A program made the translations under genes and the position numbers. A DNA stretch of 64,000 nt. It comes from Anisakis pegreffii (Eukaryota; Nematoda; Chromadorea; Rhabditida; Anisakidae). Each line of letters starts with the position of its first letter. The first letter of the stretch is position 1. Positions 49,711 through 62,279 of this stretch are shown in pieces. The stretch covers positions 1 through 64,000 of the forward strand of contig JAPYMA010003029.1 of the NCBI GenBank assembly GCA_035041965.1. Direction: 5' to 3'. The notes beneath the pieces were generated by a model. The model was not told where the DNA came from, made no database searches, and saw nothing but the letters and a program-made list of their open reading frames with translations.

Positions 49711-50225
49711 TGATCAATAAGTTGATTGATTTCTGTGATCAGTCCAAGTAGTCTTCGTTGAATACTTCACAAAGTGTATTCGTATGAAGAATACGGTGGG
49801 CAATTTTAGTCCAATGAAACGATAAACAGATAGAATGGCAACAGAAGTCCGGCTTCCCGACGCTTCTAAATCTGAATCGAGAGAGCGCCTCTGAAGTTAC
49901 CAACAACACTGAGAAAATACCGAAACGATTCGGACGGCAACCAAAATCTTCGACTTCAATTGAAGTAATCGAAATCGAAAATTCTCTCAGCTAAACTAGT
50001 TGCAATGCCAACACACTGGTGGTTTAGCTGGCGATTGCGGCTCGCTCCTTCCTCGACGACGAACAATGGAATAACACCGAAAGTTGTGTGTTGGTATTTA
50101 TAACTCGTTCCTTCTGCTGCTTCTTTTTTTTGCACCAAACCGAATTACAGTATTAGATCAATGTGAACAGTGATGAAAATATTACGTCGTCTTGATGATT
50201 GCAAATTGTGTTTGAAACGCAACCG
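49711..50225. promoter_or_regulatory. Probable bidirectional promoter between cyclin D and the 50226 ORF
   Basis: The two start codons diverge and are 515 bp apart, so this interval should hold both 5' ends. I see no clear TATA box for either gene. A 60-codon minus frame (49956-50138) is open here but has no clear splice link. Confidence 0.35.
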
Positions 50226-50420
50226 ATGCTGACGATACCGGTGATAGTATGGTTGAGTGCTCAAAGTGATTCTCCACAAACGACGTGTCGTTCTCCCGAT
50301 GAACGGAGCCAAATACCACAAGAAATGGAGGAACCGAGATTGAGACGAAACAAATCACGAAAATTTGAGGCTCCTTTAGATCAGGTCAGATCAACTATCG
50401 ACAACAGCCCTAGTGGTTGA
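50226..50420 (+). CDS. Small secreted-type protein, 64 aa, single exon
   Basis: ATG 50226 opens MLTIPVIVWLSAQSDSPQTT, a short signal-peptide-like start, followed by a hydrophilic Arg/Glu/Pro-rich body containing EEPRLRRNKSRKFEAPLDQ and one cysteine. The basic pairs (RR, RK) could be processing sites. TGA 50418-50420 is followed by AATAAA at 50439-50444. The frame is also open upstream to 50199. It is divergent from cyclin D. A Q|gtcaga donor could make it a first exon instead. No family is recognised. Confidence 0.4.
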   Translation: MLTIPVIVWLSAQSDSPQTTCRSPDERSQIPQEMEEPRLRRNKSRKFEAPLDQVRSTIDNSPSG

Positions 50421-50438
50421 TGTTGTCGGTGAATATGC

Positions 50439-50444
50439 AATAAA
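50439..50444 (+). promoter_or_regulatory. Poly(A) signal AATAAA for the 50226 ORF
   Basis: Exact AATAAA 19 nt after the stop codon at 50420. Confidence 0.4.
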
Positions 50445-50584
50445 TATCACGCTTCACTTGAGTTGAACGAGTGCACGAGTAGATTGGTTCTGAAATTTTG
50501 CATGAAATCTAAGTGAAACATTGAAACGAACAACGAATCCGAATAAATTTTCTGGAATCCGAATAAAATCACGTCTGCAATCGA

Positions 50585-50914
50585 ATGGACGACCATTCAC
50601 GAACTATAGCGAATACACAAACATGCACATCGTCGTATCTGGTATGGTTGATTGAAAGGAATTTTGAGAGCATCAATTTTTCAGCACACCAAAAATCATC
50701 GTCCTCTTCCAAACAGAATTGCCATAGTAATGTGGAGAGCAGAAAACACGAAGGAGCACAGAAAACGGTATCTATCGTTACGAAAAACATCATATTTTCA
50801 TGGGGTTTTTGCATGAGAATTTGCGTAAAAACGCCGCCGCAGCCAACGAACGAAACGTTGTTCGTTGTCATAACGTGTGGCAGCATAACTTTGATAAGAA
50901 AAGCAATCATTTGA
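50585..50914 (+). CDS. 109-aa ORF, weak candidate
   Basis: ATG 50585 opens MDDHSRTIANTQTCTSSYLV and runs to TGA 50914, with several cysteines and basic residues. A 113-codon frame is open on the other strand over the same interval (50569-50910), so composition rather than coding may be the cause. No splice or poly(A) context. Confidence 0.18.
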   Translation: MDDHSRTIANTQTCTSSYLVWLIERNFESINFSAHQKSSSSSKQNCHSNVESRKHEGAQKTVSIVTKNIIFSWGFCMRICVKTPPQPTNETLFVVITCGSITLIRKAII

Positions 50915-53900
50915 GTGAGAAGCGATCGTGGTGATCATTGCAGAACGCAAAGAATAACAATGAAATGCTGTTGAAATAAGAATGTGGAGATGAGATGTCT
51001 TATAGCAGATATGAATGAAGGGCACTAATCGCGTGCAAACAATTAACACTTTCGGAAGTTTTTTGCTGACTGTTGACATGAGATAACACAAAAAAAATTT
51101 GCAAAAAACGTCTCTTGACTCATAATATTCTGCTAATTATGGTAATACAAAATTAGTCAAATAGGTCGTGAAGTTCAAGCTTTCGGGCTGAAGTTTGACA
51201 ACTCTGCAGGACATTTGCAATTGTAAATTATTTACGGTGAGACCACAAAATGAACGCCTTACAGAAGTAATTCATTAATAAAATTGTTGCGAGAGCAACG
51301 CAATCTTACTATTCGGCGGCGCCATGAGGGTATCCAGCGATAAAAATAATAGGAATAACGATCATACCATAGCAGATAAATGAGCAAAAAGTGAAATTAA
51401 GAAATGATAAAGAAAATTTAAATTCCTAATGAAAAAAAGTTGCTGGCTTCACTTATTGAAGTGGTTGGTTGGCTTCACAACATAAACACTGATTAATTTA
51501 TTTTGCACTTAATTTTTTGATTTAATGTAGGGTCTCAACTATGTACAATGGAAAACTTGTGAGATATTCTCGTGAAAAGTTATATAATACCTCATGTTGA
51601 CGATACTGAGGAATTAATCAGTCGCACATAATTACGAAGGGTATCCAAACTCCAGTGATAAAAGACGGATACAGATATAATCCGGATATGAGCGAAACAA
51701 TAATGTGGAGAAATGTTCAAGAGAAGATATCAATGAAACTGCGGATATCAGTTTAAAAATTCTAATTGTAAGGTGACATCTCCACTCATAATTCGTTACC
51801 ATTTCATCTGCCTCGCTCAAAAACAAAACTAAAATAATCGCCTGTCAAACGAATCGCTAACAAACTCGCAATTTTTCACAAATCGAACGTATTCAAGTGT
51901 AGCGATGTTTGAATTCAGTAACTGATAATTATCGTATGTGATGAAATTGAAGTCTTTGAGCAACTATGGAACAATATTTGGAAATTCACATAAACCAAAT
52001 TCATCAGTTTACACATTTTTCTTTCGTTAAAAATTATCATTTACATCTTCAGTAGGTAGTCAAATACACGAAACCGAATAAACCCCACCAGATGACGAAC
52101 ATTCACGATGCACTAACAATTTCTCAATGAAAAATGAAAGATACTAAAAGTGAATTTAGTAAAAATTTGAAAAATGAATGAAAAATGAAATCGAAAGATA
52201 AGATACACATCTTCAGTGCGCTCTATTGCTTAGTCATCTAGCAAATAAATAGATTGACTAAATTACCGTATTAAAATACAGTATCAGTCTGAATCGAGTT
52301 GAAAATACAGTATAGCATCCATCAAGAATATATATCCTTGATAACCGAGGAGAATCGTGATTATTACCATAAGGATTGGAAAGCAAGCAAGCAGCCAGAC
52401 CGAGCGAACAACTAACTCTTTAAAATTGAATATTCATTCACGAAATCGCAGTTTTCCGTGAATCTCTTTATCTTCAGTAAACGAGGCAACTTCTGAATAA
52501 TGCGATAAATATGCGATAAATATCAGTCAGATTGATAATAAGTGTGCAATACGGATCAAGATAATAGAAATGCTGCTGCTGATACGATGAATATCGCACA
52601 TTGCACTGCACACATCCGCTGCCTGCCGATCAGCAACCGTCTAAGGCCATCCCATCTATCTATCCTCAGTCTAAGATACGAACAATTGCAAACTGTCAAT
52701 GGGCGTGGCGGCGCAGGCTGGGCGATCGAGTGAAACGAACGATTGGAGACAGAAAAACGCACCAAGGGGGATGGACCGATCGACGACGACGACCGGTGGT
52801 GGGTCGGACGGACAGTCGGTGGTGCTGATGTGATGATGCGATGATGGCTGTGAAAATGCAAAATGCACAAGACAGCAACAGCAGCACAACTGTGGCAAAT
52901 TTTCTGAACGAAGACACTAGAAACTGTTGAAGAAACATGAGACCATAGAAACAATTCAATTCAAAGAGACGGGAATCAAGGGCAGATGAAGCGGCGGCCA
53001 GCGCTAGTCATCTGATTCGATGAGTTTAGGTAAATTCACGATTCGATGATGACTCAAAGTCGCGTCGTCAGCATCGTCCATCATTAGCAAATGACTGAAC
53101 TTTTTTCAAAATCTCATCATTCATCTCTGAACTCCACCTACTTTGTCAGAGTAATTTCACCACCAGAAATTCACTTCACTCCTCTTATCATGAGCGTTCA
53201 ATCTCATCTGAACTTTTCAATTTATCCTAACAATCTTTACTTCACTTGACCATTACACCTCTAAAATTTACTCAATCTCATTTCTCAAACCGACGACCTA
53301 TCACTTCTATCAGTATCGAATCTCTAAATCATCCATCTCTAAATCACAAAAACTGACACTGCTGCCACTCAATCATGCAATAAATCGCGCACAATACCAT
53401 CGTCGTCAACATTATCAAGCCAGCCAAATTACAACACTAAACCGTGGCTGAGTAAACTGACAGTCTATAAATGACACTAAACTGTAAATTAATCTTCTAT
53501 GAAGGACTGATGATGATCTATTATTAATGATCTATTCGCTATCTATAGAGTGATCTAATCATTTGATATAAGTGCTGCGCGAAGATATAACTCCTCAAAA
53601 ATTTTAAAATACTTTGCAAAAACGTTTGATCGATGCAAGTGTTTGACCTTAAACACTAACCGTAAATGATCTGCTTATCAAATAATTCACACCATCAGAA
53701 ATTCCCATCTCCCGCCATCCTACTACTACTTCAAGTGACATTAGCTATTGTTACTGGGACACTGTAATCTTAAGGTCATGCAAAGTAAACTGCAAAAACA
53801 AATAATGAAAGTGATATATTAGATAACAAAAAACACTCAGCTCATTCCTTCTCTAATAATCACTTCTCTGAATCAACTTTTACTTATTACTGTAAAATGT

Positions 53901-54194
53901 TTTTAAAAAGTCGTTTTCTTAGCTGGGAACATAACAGCATAGAACCTCGGCGATATCTCGAAATGACTGACTTCATTACTTGAAATTTCGAATTCCCCGA
54001 AAGCTGCTCGATTTCCCGAAATATGAAACAAGTTTATCCTTACAATTAGGAAATCGTGCACCTGATCTGGCACTCCTATCAATTCGCACTGAAGTCGCTG
54101 GTGATTCCAGTCAAACCAAACACCTAATGAATCTTCCGAATATAGTCAGCTGAGGATATTCAGCTTATCACTTGGTTCTCACCTTAACCTGACA
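50915..54194. other. Gene-poor region with a GC-rich island at 52600-52830
   Basis: I see no supported gene. The GC-rich island contains gggcgtggcgg (a GC-box-like element), repeated cgacgacgac and ggtggtgggtcgg elements, and is open in several frames on both strands (for example 52556-52954 minus). It may be a promoter or CpG-like element, about 3 kb upstream of the cyclin D start codon. Confidence 0.35.
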
Positions 54195-54346
54195 TCAAAC
54201 TGCAAACCAACTGCTGCTGTTATCCACCAACGAATTGGTTCTTCTCAATCTTTCAAGTCTAAAACGTAAAGTTAATTCTGAACCACCGAAACTGCTGCTG
54301 CAATCGAAAGCTTCTTCTTCTTCGTGTTGTTGCTGTGTTGAGTCGT
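54195..54346 (-). CDS. Candidate terminal exon with acidic and RRTNS segments
   Basis: After acceptor gactcaacacag (about 54347) the minus frame reads QQHEEEEAFDCSSSFGGSEL, then TLRFRLERLRRTNSLVD and ends SSSWFAV at TGA 54195. RRTNS fits a basophilic (PKA-type) phosphorylation site. The composition is protein-like. It lies on the cyclin D strand but carries its own stop, so it is not part of the cyclin reading frame. Confidence 0.27.
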
Positions 54347-56126
54347 TGTGTTTGATAATGATGACATAAAATTTGATGGAATGATTTTTCAAAAAAAATT
54401 TTATTCATACGAACAGTTTGAAACGCGCATTCAAATAAAATCGAAAGAATGTTTCAGCTGTGTGTTCATCAGATCGTTACACACATACGGTATCGATGGC
54501 GCTATTTCGTTGATACTTAATGCCATTAATTCACTTTTATTCACACAAATTTATTCAGTATTCCATTTATGAATCTATGTAAGTATGTAGAGATAGATGT
54601 ATTCATTTGAGTTTGTTTCATTCGAGAGTGATTAATGACTCATTTAAAGCAATTGTGAGCTGTTTCCTTGAATCATCTTGAACAAATGCAATCTTCCCAA
54701 GAAATTTCATATCATGCCGAAGTTTTCGCACTCTACAATTTCCAATTATTTTAAGATTTAAGATTTTAAGATTCCTCGCTAATTTCCTAGGATCAGGAAA
54801 ACTTCACAAGATAATTCTTCACAAGATATCGTGCAATGTTACTGATTGTCATAAGTCGACAACAATTCCAGAGATTCATGCAAAAACAAATCTCTGCGCC
54901 ACATTTCTAACACTAGTGATAATATTTGCATAAACATCATCGACAGCATATTAAGTGATGGCAATACAAAATACACCACTGATTCTGTGGTACTGTAATA
55001 CAGTATCAAATGAAAATTTTAAAAAGAACCACCCGTAAATCAGTGCATACGAAAAATTGAGAGACTTCCTAAAATCCTACTAGTACATCAGTGATTAGAA
55101 TGAAACAAACAAGCAATCGCGAGAGCAGACCTCCTGCTGCTGCTGTGGCCATTACTTTGAGACGGCCGGAAATAGCCATCAAATGTCATAAATGATAAAA
55201 TATCACTGATATAGAAGTAAGGCAGTAATTTGAAAATGTAACGCTTACATTCCAGACAAAAACGCGTAAAAATACATGTAAAGAATGTAAATATTTACAA
55301 ATAAAATTATAATTTTAATATGGTAATCAAGCAATCGCCAATCTCGATGAGAAATTCTTTCAAAATTGTCATTTAAACGCCGCTCATCGCTTGTAAAGCG
55401 TTCAAATTGGCAGATTGAAAGGCCTGCCAGCATAAAATTCAGATGTTTTGTTGATTTTTAGGGTGTTTAACCAACGGTCTAGTCTCCTTCCCAGTAAAGA
55501 TGATTGGATTTCATAGCATATCAGTGATTCAAGTGGATCGACATGAAACGGAGAAGAGCATCCTAGTCAAACAATTTGCTTGGAACTCGTCTAAATGAAT
55601 CGCTATCCACAAGTAATCATAAATATCTCCATCAGAGCAAAACCCGCTGAATTCGGAGCAAATTTATCGCGACATTCTATTCAACGACACTAATTGTAAG
55701 AAGAAGCCGCTTCTGAGCTGGAAACTACATTACCGAAGTTGAAAATTAAGAGTTCATCCAGGAAGATCGATGATTCTTCAAATTTATAGTTGGATGGCGA
55801 CGATATAGAAGAATGAGGACAACCAAAGCAAAAGACTAGACCAGGTGAACACATATATCCTTCTAGGGAACTGCTTCGCTAGCTAAACGAATCGGCTAGA
55901 AACTTTGACTGACTAAACTGATAACTTCGAAAAGAAATTCATCTGACTCAAGCAAATTCGGACAAATTTCGAGCTGTACATCACGATACAATACTTTCGA
56001 GAAATATTCTTCTCGGCCAAACAAAACAATCGAATAAGTTCACAAAAAATCCACTCAATCCACACGTTGGCACAAAACAAAACCAGCCCAACTCAACCGC
56101 TCCACACAATCCACAACGTTGAATGA

Positions 56127-56387
56127 ATGATAAATTTGCCGTTGCCGTTCACTCCTTTCCACTACAAACCATACCAACCAAACGATAGCATAACACAGAT
56201 AGCACAATTGCAGAGAAACCATCGAACCTATCACCAACGAGAAAGTTCACTGATATACTCCCTTCTAAACTTTGATCACCTCACCGTATACCTTGATCAC
56301 CCATTCAAATCAAGATCTGCTGATCATTACTACGACAACCACAAGAATATCTATCTCTCGACGATTTGCTGTGTCAGAGGAGAATGA
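56127..56387 (+). CDS. 86-aa ORF, weak candidate
   Basis: ATG 56127 opens MINLPLPFTPFHYKPYQPND, and the frame runs to TGA 56387 with third-position C/T bias. An opposite-strand frame also covers part of it. No further support. Confidence 0.18.
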   Translation: MINLPLPFTPFHYKPYQPNDSITQIAQLQRNHRTYHQRESSLIYSLLNFDHLTVYLDHPFKSRSADHYYDNHKNIYLSTICCVRGE

Positions 56388-58156
56388 ATATGGATGAGGC
56401 GATTGGCGATCAGATCTGCCGTGTGACACTTTATAAAAAAATTTTTTTTGATAAATGTGGACTAGGTATCCTAGAGCTGCCATATTTCGTGGCATCGAGT
56501 TCTATGAATCTGTGAAATATATGGTAGGTTGTGATTTATATTGGCTGCAAAAATTTATTCGCTAAACAATATCTATTGGCGCCTTTGATGTGTGTCTACG
56601 ACCACTACGATGTCGTTGAAAGCTTGATGGCAGCAGGCAGCTAGTAGAATCCATTATGAAAATTATGTACATATGAAGATTGTGTGTGTGCATTGATGTG
56701 TGTTGCTGAATGACACTGATGAATTTGTGCCGTATTATCAACCAAAATTGGACAAAATTATATCACCATTTCACATCCATCACACCAACAAAATAAATGC
56801 CCAGCAGTTTGTGCATTATGCTATACCAACACCAACACCAAAAAAAAATCCACTTGCTTAACGAATTTTTACGAATTTATCATTTTCTCATTCAAAGTCC
56901 CAGAAATCAACCAGAAATCAATTTTCAGTTCTTCAATATTGTGAAAAACAATCGTGGATCCTGGGATCCTTGGAATGCAATTTGCTGGCGGAATGTTTCG
57001 CAGCAATCTCTGAAAGTGTGAAAAATGTGAATTTCTGATAGCCAAACCGCGACCTAAGCTTGCCATTTTCACTGTTCACAGTCACATAGCTAAATTCTAG
57101 TATGCGCAGAAATAAACCTGCAAAAAATACCTCATAGTTAGCAGCTAGTAGCTATTTGCAGTTGAAAAAATTTGCTAAAATTGATTGAAACGTACTCTTC
57201 GGCCACAAAACTGTGCATGAGTTATTTCACTTCTTATCATGTGCACAGCAACTGAATGCTCAATAATTCTTTTACGCTCAATAATAATTTACAACACCGA
57301 AGCGATCGCTTCTTAAGCAAATTGTAAGCAATTGATAACAACAACCAAAACCATGGAATTAGCCGCGATAACTTCTTAAAGGTCACTGATACTTTTGCAT
57401 CGTACACACAAACTAATTGAGACGGGGCTAACTTCGATAGAATTTCTTAAATTCTCCGACTATTTCACTGACAAACTGTTGAGTTCCAGAGCCACTCACT
57501 TGCAAACTAGTGGAATTTCAGCTGAAATTCGCACTCAATCACTTTTACAATTTCACTCATTCATATGCTATAGTAATCGTGCATAGTCTCATTTTGCGAT
57601 TCATGCGATCACCTTTACACTGTCATTAGATAAGCTGATCAAACATTTCGTTGGCTTTTGGATATTATGTGTGAAATGACTGCAGACGCCGGCCGGTAGG
57701 TAGCAGTAACTTACGAGATCACATTTTTCTGTTGCAGATCTGGCCGAATCGAGAATCAATTCGCTAAGATCGAACAAGACAATAGGAACGGTGATATGAA
57801 CGCTTTGCAGCTGCGCTGTTCATTGTGCATTATTGCCTGATTGAATTGTGTTATGACTGATTGAATTTCATGATTCGATCATGATTATTTGATGTGGTAG
57901 TGATCATCATCATCATTCATTGTACAATAACTACCATGCAACCAGCCGAATCACACGCACACACCAAGCAGTACATCAAACAAAAGAGCCGAGAATACAG
58001 CAGCAGCAGCATCATGATAGCAACGGCCGCAGTATCGAACTATATCATCAGACGAGACTACATCGCGATTTGATCAGCAGATTATTTGTTGCGTTGTTTT
58101 GTTCATTCGCCGTCGTCGTCGTTACACAACATATCAATCGTTTCTGTGTTCTTCAC

Positions 58157-58396
58157 TTATAATGCGCCATTTTTTAGCGCAAAACGCTTCAACATCACAT
58201 CAGCCAGCAACAGCACGGTTTTGATGGTTTCCATTCTGAATTTTTCGTTTCTTTTAGAAGTATCTGTCTTGAATCTATTCTCCAATTCCGCTTCTTGATT
58301 CTCATTCACTTGGCCAATTGGATGCTCTACAATTCCGAGATCGGTTCGATTCTGACCGATGTGAAGTTGTCGAACACGCAAGTTTTCGAACACGTT
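58157..58396 (-). CDS. Candidate terminal exon, 79 codons, charged helical protein
   Basis: The minus frame begins NVFENLRVRQLHIGQNRTDL, continues HPIGQVNENQEAELENRFKT and ends VLLLADVMLKRFALKNGAL at TAA 58157. The even mix of Glu, Lys, Arg, Asn, Gln and Leu is much more protein-like than chance frames in this sequence. The acceptor (gcgtggag) is weak, so the true 5' border may differ; an in-frame stop lies just upstream. No partner exon was found. No family is recognised. Confidence 0.33.
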   Translation of the reverse strand, partial: NVFENLRVRQLHIGQNRTDLGIVEHPIGQVNENQEAELENRFKTDTSKRNEKFRMETIKTVLLLADVMLKRFALKNGAL

Positions 58397-59060
58397 CTCC
58401 ACGCAGTATTAGCATGCAATGAACATTATGCATCACAACTGAATTGACTAGATACTTAAAGATTTCTGCTAATGAACAAATGAAGCAAACTAATAAAACT
58501 ATTGATGATCTCAACCCATAGCTGAGAGTTTATCATATGGGGATTGCTTTCTTCAAAGTCATTAGCCACACAAAACTGCAAAAATGTTCATGTGATGGAT
58601 GGAAAATTTGTATCTTTTATGGATTGAACATATGAAATTGTATGTGATCATGGAATGCTCGGTGGATTATTCTAAATGTATATTGTGAAATCACCATTCT
58701 TCACTAGCTCTTCATTGTTGTTGGAGAATGCCAACCAACGATTTCCATCGAATAAGTCAGATTTCGATCATTCGACCACTTTCAATTACAGAATCCCAAA
58801 GTGAAACCACAGAATTATCACATGAAAAGTATCGGAATTTTGTGCTCCGAGCAAAAAGTATCATCAAACAATATGAACACTGAACTATAGCACGACGTAT
58901 CAGATGGCCTCTAAGCCTAGATTATTTTTCATTTATTGGTGGTGGAATGAACTTTTTCGACGATGATTCAAACCTATAATAAGATCTACTGCTGCTGCTT
59001 TCTGATCGAAAATTTATTCGTTTTTAAGGAAAAAATTCATCATTTGAATGACACTTTACA

Positions 59061-59273
59061 ATGCTTCACACTAAAGGAATTCTCATTGCTGCTCAAAACG
59101 CTCGTCATTCACACAAAGTTCACGACTGCTTTCAGCTAAAAATCACTCGACTAATGCCTGAAGAAGAACAAGACGACCAAGTACTGTATCATCCACCCTT
59201 TGTCAACGTCATTCGACGTGTTCAAAAAATGAAAACCATTTTATCATCTTCAAAATGCTCATTTGATAAGTAA
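59061..59273 (+). CDS. Candidate coding frame, 70 aa
   Basis: The frame has an in-frame ATG at 59061 (MLHTKGILIAAQNARHSHKV) and an internal acceptor actgctttcag followed by LKITRLMPEEEQDDQ and YHPPFVNVIRRVQKMKTIL, ending at TAA 59273. It could be a single exon or a terminal exon from 59133. The composition is protein-like. An antisense frame (59222-59506) overlaps its end. Confidence 0.27.
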   Translation: MLHTKGILIAAQNARHSHKVHDCFQLKITRLMPEEEQDDQVLYHPPFVNVIRRVQKMKTILSSSKCSFDK

Positions 59274-61080
59274 TCTTCGACATATGATCTTCTTAAGTTG
59301 TTTTGCTGGTGCAGTTCAAGACAGGAGAAAGGAATGGCAAGAAAGCCGAAACAAAGTATGTTCAAACTGGAGCTGAACACATGATTTTCAGTTGCTTCTA
59401 TATCTAGGCTAACGTTTATTATTCTGCGGCATTTACAAGTCTCTTCGCATAAATACAATGTTTTGAATGTTAATAATGGTGATTCGGAATGATACGAGTT
59501 TGACATGAATGACTCAATACTAGATATATTTCTCGAACTAATCCTGCCGAAAGATTTGAACTAAGAGATTCGCAAGCAATCCGAAATATCACTGAACTGC
59601 AGAGTAAGAACTGAGTTTACGATGAAAATTAGGCTCTAATTTGTTCAGTAGTTGATCTGCAATGCCCATTGCTTGTCAATCGTTTCACCGAAATTCAGAA
59701 ATTTCCTCATGGAAGCAGACAGTTGACTGTCGCAACCGTTGAAGTGACAGAGACTTACTTCATCGATGCAGATGATAATTGCAGAATATAATGATGCATT
59801 TTCGCTGCCTTTGATTTTGTACTAAGCCTAAACCACAAGAATCAACGAAAATTCTGCAGTTCCAAAACCTATTCAAGCAGAAATTTTTCTATCTGCTAGA
59901 CTTGAAATGAATGCTTGGAAAAATGGCAATTCAAGTGAATGGAAACTAAATTTTTCGTGATTGATGAAAGATGAAAAGGAACCGAAATGATATCAGCTGG
60001 AAAGCTTAAATATAGTGCAATTGAAGCTAGCAGCACACAAGTATAAATGAAATACGATACGGCTTCGGTGTGCAACGTTTTGGTTTCGATAGATTCATTG
60101 CTTATTTATTTATTTATTGTCATAAACTTATAACAACCAACCATTTTCATGCCGTTCACAACGCGTTGCCGCACTCTCTGAATCTTCACTCTACGAAATT
60201 TTCAAAGTACACCACACTCGACTTTAGCAAATCATCATATACATACAGCAGATACAATTTCACTTCCAAATTATTTCCCCATCCATTCTTCCATTCAACA
60301 CTTATACAGTAGATTCTTTGATGTGGTGGTGAACTCATTCTCGGGGTTAACTCATAATTCTAATGCTGCTGCATTAAAGATGTCAATTGCTCGAGCGAGC
60401 ATATTGTCTTATTCTCCACTCAAACGCTTCAAAAATCTAAAAATTTTATCTGTTGTTTTCTTTCAATTTCTTTTTGCGGTTATTTTTCCTCCCAATCATG
60501 ATAACTGATCAACTTCTCATATGAAAATGAAAAAATTAATGCGTGAGAAATGTAAATTTGAAGAGGAATTATTAAAAATGACATGACATGATTTGGTGGT
60601 TTTGCATTCGTTCAAACAAAATTTATATCTTGACTAAAACTGTCCTTCAGGTGATCACCGAAAAAACAGTACTAATCACTAAGAGTACTTATGATAAGGA
60701 CGATAGTACAACCTTAACAGGAGGTGATATAGGTCATGAGAATGATACCATAAGAAATCCACTAAAAAATCGCCATCTTTATCAAAAACCGACGACGTCA
60801 CCTCTCAAAACACGATAAAATTTCAGTGCAATTGCAAAATCTTGCATGAATCCTTGTTGCTTCACTCTTGCAAACTAAAATTTCAGAGCTGGCCTTAGTC
60901 TAGTTAAAAACTAATAAGTTTAGCATTGATAAACGGAGTGAAGCTCAACATATAATCTCATAGAATCCTCCCCATGTTTTAAACTCGACGGCACTATTCA
61001 AACTCCGAAAGGCACTGCCCAATGCCTGCTCAATGCTACTAATATCTTCTAAATCTCAACTCCTTTCCGGATTCTAACTA

Positions 61081-62111
61081 ATGAATAAAATTTTTCGTTT
61101 GTGCTTTTCCGTTCACTTGAAACAGCTTCCTAATTGTAAGTGCAGCTTGAAAGTGAGTGAAAAACCAAAATTTCTGGAGGAGTTTTTGAAAAAAATTCAA
61201 TTTTCACCTATACACCACGAATGTGTATCCATCCATGCATCGATTCAAGCAGCCATTTCATTTCAATTCATTTTATTTCCATGAGCACTGTTTACAAATT
61301 CACTTGCTGATGTGGCACCCAGCAACTTCCCCTACAAAAGGGTTTCGTCGTTGCTCTATGGCAAGCAAGCATTAACCGTAAAAGCACCCACTCGGCGCCA
61401 TCTTTTCCCGCAACCATACATGTATACATGCATGTGTGTATATTTGGTGAAGCGATAAAATTCTTCTTCTTCTCATCTCATCACCATATCATCGAGAGTA
61501 AGCAGGATGGAAAATTTTCAAGTTTTCCTGAGCAAACGACCACGACACTATACAACCACGCTATACAGGTTCGTTCATAAGCCACATGAACAGAGAGTAC
61601 TACTACGTTGTCAATATTCCGAAAAAGAAGAGAACTCTGCCTGGTTGGCTGATATTGATGAGGTTTTATCAACGACAAACTAATTTTTCAGCCAGAGTAA
61701 TTTCATGATACTTCTCATCAGACTGGGGAATTTCGAGAAGAACAACGCACTACTCAATCCAATCATCTCCAAATGAGTCAATCCAACAAAACAATAGATC
61801 AGAAGGAATCGTTAGCGTTAACGATTAGCAGCCAATCGTGGTTTTGCTACCGGAACAACAACTTGCGTTGCCATTAGTTAAAAGAAGCAAATCTGCTGTG
61901 GACAATCTCTCAAAAATTCCATTCTCACAAGGTCACTTAGAATTTTTTGCCAGGCTCGTCGATGGCTTCGACAGGATTTTCCATGAAATGGGCCATATAT
62001 GAATGCAAAGCAGCAACAGGACTTAGCGATGAGTGTATCGAAGGCTTCTACCAAGACATTGACTGTCCGAATAGAATAGATGAATGTATCTCCATTGATA
62101 GAACAAGATGA
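61081..62111 (+). CDS. Cys-rich small protein, two-exon model (71 aa)
   Basis: Exon 61081-61135 (MNKIFRLCFSVHLKQLPN, donor T|gtaagt) joins exon 61954-62111 (acceptor aattttttgccag) in phase 1, making a Cys codon at the junction. Exon 2 contains SSMASTGFSMKWAIYECKAA and four cysteines (YEC, DEC, DCP, DEC) before TGA 62109-62111. AATAAA is at 62274-62279. The N-terminus is only weakly signal-like. Further exons in the 818-nt intron are possible; 61507-61683 is also open. The antisense strand of exon 2 is open as well. No family is recognised. Confidence 0.38.
61507..61683 (+). CDS. 58-aa ORF inside the intron of the 61081 model
   Basis: ATG 61507 opens MENFQVFLSKRPRHYTTTLY, then FVHKPHEQRVLLRCQYSEKE and ends DIDEVLSTTN at TAA. 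A donor inside (CAG|gttcgt, 61569) and the acceptor aactaatttttcag (61692) would instead splice in phase to a short exon (QSNFMILLIRLGNFEKNN). Protein-like but unplaced. Confidence 0.25.
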   Translation: MENFQVFLSKRPRHYTTTLYRFVHKPHEQRVLLRCQYSEKEENSAWLADIDEVLSTTN

Positions 62112-62273
62112 ATGTATCTCTATGATGGTAGCTGATTTCTGCCGAACCCTTTGACAGAGACATATCAGGTACTTAACATGAGAAGTAATTTTTCTTGTTG
62201 ATTTTTCCCTGCTTTCCTTTCTTATAAATTTTCCTGTTCTGAATACCTACGTCTTACCACATGTATTACATGA

Positions 62274-62279
62274 AATAAA
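62274..62279 (+). promoter_or_regulatory. Possible poly(A) signal AATAAA
   Basis: Exact AATAAA, 162 nt after the stop at 62111, followed by a T-rich stretch. Confidence 0.3.

Noticed and set aside
52556..52954. 132-aa minus-strand ORF over the GC-rich island
   Set aside because: Several frames on both strands are open here because of GC content. There is no splice, signal or poly(A) support.
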